DNA of 64,000 nucleotides, from positions 2,294,001 through 2,358,000 of the forward strand of contig NZ_CP078013.2 in assembly GCF_024112395.2 (NCBI RefSeq), read 5' to 3'. Below are positions 62,750 to 64,000 of this stretch, piece after piece (the first letter of the stretch is position 1; the number at the start of each line of letters is the position of its first letter). The notes under the pieces were generated by a model. The model was given only the letters and a program-made list of their open reading frames with translations. It did no database searches and was not told where the DNA came from. The translations under genes and the position numbers were made by a program. The stretch comes from Pseudomonas pergaminensis. GTDB taxonomy: Bacteria; Pseudomonadota; Gammaproteobacteria; Pseudomonadales; Pseudomonadaceae.

Positions 62750-63420
62750 TTTTGATCTAGCTTTTGATCTAGCTTTTGATCTAGCTTTTGATCTGGCTTT
62801 TGATCTGGCTTTTGATCTTAGGCGCCCCGTCAAACACGCTGGCCGGAATTCGACAGGGATTTGGGGGGTAAACCGGCAGGGATGCCGGTTTAGCCGCCCC
62901 GCGCCATGGATGGCGCGTGGCGGCGGCCCCCAAATCCCTGTCGGATTACGGGCACACCGAGCCTAGGCGAGGTGCCGAGTGTTGGGGCAAGAGCCCTTTG
63001 CTTACTTTGGGGCTTTTCCAAAGTGAGCCGCCGTAAGGGCGGAACCCATAGCAGCCGTTACCCAAATAACGGATATGTACCCGGTCAGATCCAACATCCA
63101 GGTCGGCTGCCAGGCCGCCTTCGCAGGCAAGCCAGCTCCCACATTTGGATCGCGGGGCAACAGTTGGAGAGTGGTGGCTGCCAGGCCGCTTTCGCAGGCA
63201 AGCCAGCTCCCACATTTGGATCGCGGGGCGACAGTTGGAGAGTGGTGGCTGCCAGGCCGCCTTCGCAGGCAAGCCAGCTCCCACATTTGGATCGCGGGGC
63301 GACAGTTGGAGAGTGGTGGCTGCCAGGCCGCTTTCGCAGGCAAGCCAGCTCCCACATTTGGATCGCGGGGCAACAGTTGGAGAGTGGTCGGCTGTCAGGC
63401 CGTCATTTCCAGCAAGCCGG
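62750..63420. repeat. Composite structured intergenic element, copy 3, with 12-mers and five 71-72-bp REP units
   Basis: Six TTTTGATCTAGC/TTTTGATCTGGC units (62750-62820) lead into GGCGCCCCGTCAAACACGC. The outer inverted repeat CGACAGGGATTTGGGGG / CCCCCAAATCCCTGTCG is perfect over 17 bp and spans 62851-62943. The same inner and downstream hairpins as in copies 1 and 2 follow. REP units begin at 63105, 63176, 63247, 63318 and 63390. No convincing gene lies in 62651-63423. Confidence 0.88.
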
Positions 63421-63423
63421 CTC

Positions 63424-63999
63424 CTACAAGGGATTTGTCTTCACGAAACCCGGTTTAAGGCCGAACACTTCCACGCCTTGGGCCGTCGCTTGCCCCGTGG
63501 TCACCTTCACCCGCTCCACCGGCTTATCCATCGCCTCGCGGTATTCGACCGTCTTATCCGCCCGAATCGCCTGGCTCGGAATCACAATCGCCTGCGCATT
63601 GTTGTACGTCACAATGGTCAACCGCGCGCTCATCCCCAGCCGCACCCGCTGCAACTGCTGCGGCGTGAGCCTGGGGATCGACAAGGTCACTGGAAACTGC
63701 GCGCTGCCCTGGCTGTCATTGGCAATCGCCAAGCCACTCACCACGCTCACCGAACCGGTCAGCCGCTCGCCATCAAAACCATCCCCCAGCACTTCCACGG
63801 CCTGGCCCTGGTGCAGCTGGTTAATATCCAACTCCGACACCTTGGCGACGATTTTCAGCCGTTCGATATTAGCCAGGCCGAACAGTACCTGACCCTGGCT
63901 GACCTTGCTGCCAGCCTGCACCGGGGCATTGTTGTTGCCGCCGCCCTGGGGTGACGTATTACCGGGCGGCGGCACCACGATCCCGGAGAATGGCGCTTT
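63424..63999 (-). CDS. HlyD/MacA-type periplasmic adaptor (5' part outside window)
   Basis: C-terminal ~190 residues of a membrane-fusion protein; the frame stays open to the window end, so the N-terminus is missing. Visible marks are APFSGIVVPPPGN at the edge, the Gly/Asn-rich linker GGGNNNAPVQAG, the barrel-sandwich strand VLFGLANIERLKIVAKVSELDINQLHQGQAVEVLGDGF and IPSQAIRADKTVEY. It links an inner-membrane ABC or RND pump to an outer-membrane channel. Its stop codon (TAG) lies inside the final REP of the preceding element. Confidence 0.85.
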   Translation of the reverse strand, partial: KAPFSGIVVPPPGNTSPQGGGNNNAPVQAGSKVSQGQVLFGLANIERLKIVAKVSELDINQLHQGQAVEVLGDGFDGERLTGSVSVVSGLAIANDSQGSAQFPVTLSIPRLTPQQLQRVRLGMSARLTIVTYNNAQAIVIPSQAIRADKTVEYREAMDKPVERVKVTTGQATAQGVEVFGLKPGFVKTNPL

Positions 64000-64000
64000 C

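Noticed and set aside
62906..63954. Open frames such as MARGGG-type and repeats of QASQLPHLDRG through the composite element
   Set aside because: Frames recur because the DNA repeat recurs; they are translations of REP DNA, likely misannotated as proteins in many genomes.

Overview
The window is high-GC chromosomal DNA of a fluorescent-group Pseudomonas, probably a P. fluorescens relative. The evidence is the gene content and order: an ErbR/ExaA-type ethanol oxidation cluster followed by ercA-ercS, and a dhcR-dhcA-dhcB-atoB block. It also carries many intergenic REP hairpin pairs with the core GCAAGCCAGCTCCCAC or GCAAGCCCGCTCCCAC. No rRNA, tRNA, phage, insertion sequence or CRISPR array was seen. 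Gene names are assigned from family knowledge and remembered gene order, not from a search.

Layout. 1-5.9 kb: the end of an AraC-type regulator, then on the minus strand a catalase gene followed closely by an OmpR-type response regulator and its kinase, then an unusual Ohr/OsmC protein, a region-2-only sigma-like protein and a creatininase-family hydrolase. 6.1-9.2 kb: an AI-2E family membrane protein, three small proteins and a shikimate-dehydrogenase-like enzyme. 9.3-24.6 kb: the alcohol oxidation locus. It holds the NO sensor NosP and hybrid kinase NahK, the regulators ErbR and an EraR-like protein, a CXXCW protein, a pentapeptide protein, the PQQ alcohol dehydrogenase ExaA, its cytochrome c, a SoxYZ-like carrier, a zinc metallohydrolase, an aldehyde dehydrogenase, a lone pqqA, ErcA and ErcS. 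24.6-39.6 kb: transporters (DASS, SstT, MFS), NhaR, TerC, HemB, GST, PhzF and several lipoproteins. 39.7-43.4 kb: the dhcR/dhcAB/atoB ketone-body/dehydrocarnitine locus. 43.4-58 kb: Sir2, CBS protein, TopB, an MHS transporter, a GMC oxidoreductase with a divergent LysR, a DUF3857 transglutaminase, an AlkC-type glycosylase, and a glutamine-synthetase-like enzyme with an XRE-cupin regulator. 58-64 kb: RcnB-like protein, MFS exporter, DUF1652 protein, a PAS-LuxR regulator, a membrane protein and the end of an HlyD/MacA-type adaptor.

How the parts fit. ExaA oxidises alcohols in the periplasm using PQQ and passes electrons to the adjacent cytochrome c. The aldehyde dehydrogenase takes the product to the acid. 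The lone pqqA can supply extra PQQ precursor peptide. NosP/NahK, ErbR, the EraR-like protein and ErcS are the likely signalling layer. An ACC(C/A)AAG(T/C)AG-type motif recurs upstream of nosP, eraR and the cytochrome c gene, with a weaker form upstream of pqqA.

The most unusual material is non-coding. A structured element of about 290 bp occurs three times (near 14.7, 32.3 and 62.8 kb). It has long inverted repeats and base changes that preserve pairing between copies. It is preceded by TTTTGATCT-type short repeats and, in two copies, followed by five directly repeated 71-72 bp REP units. Other oddities are an EraR-like receiver with Gly in place of the phosphoacceptor Asp, an Ohr protein with its peroxidatic Cys displaced by four residues, an exact 12-base palindrome-like motif shared by the PAS-LuxR and DUF1652 promoters, and REP sequences that supply the 3' ends of coding regions.
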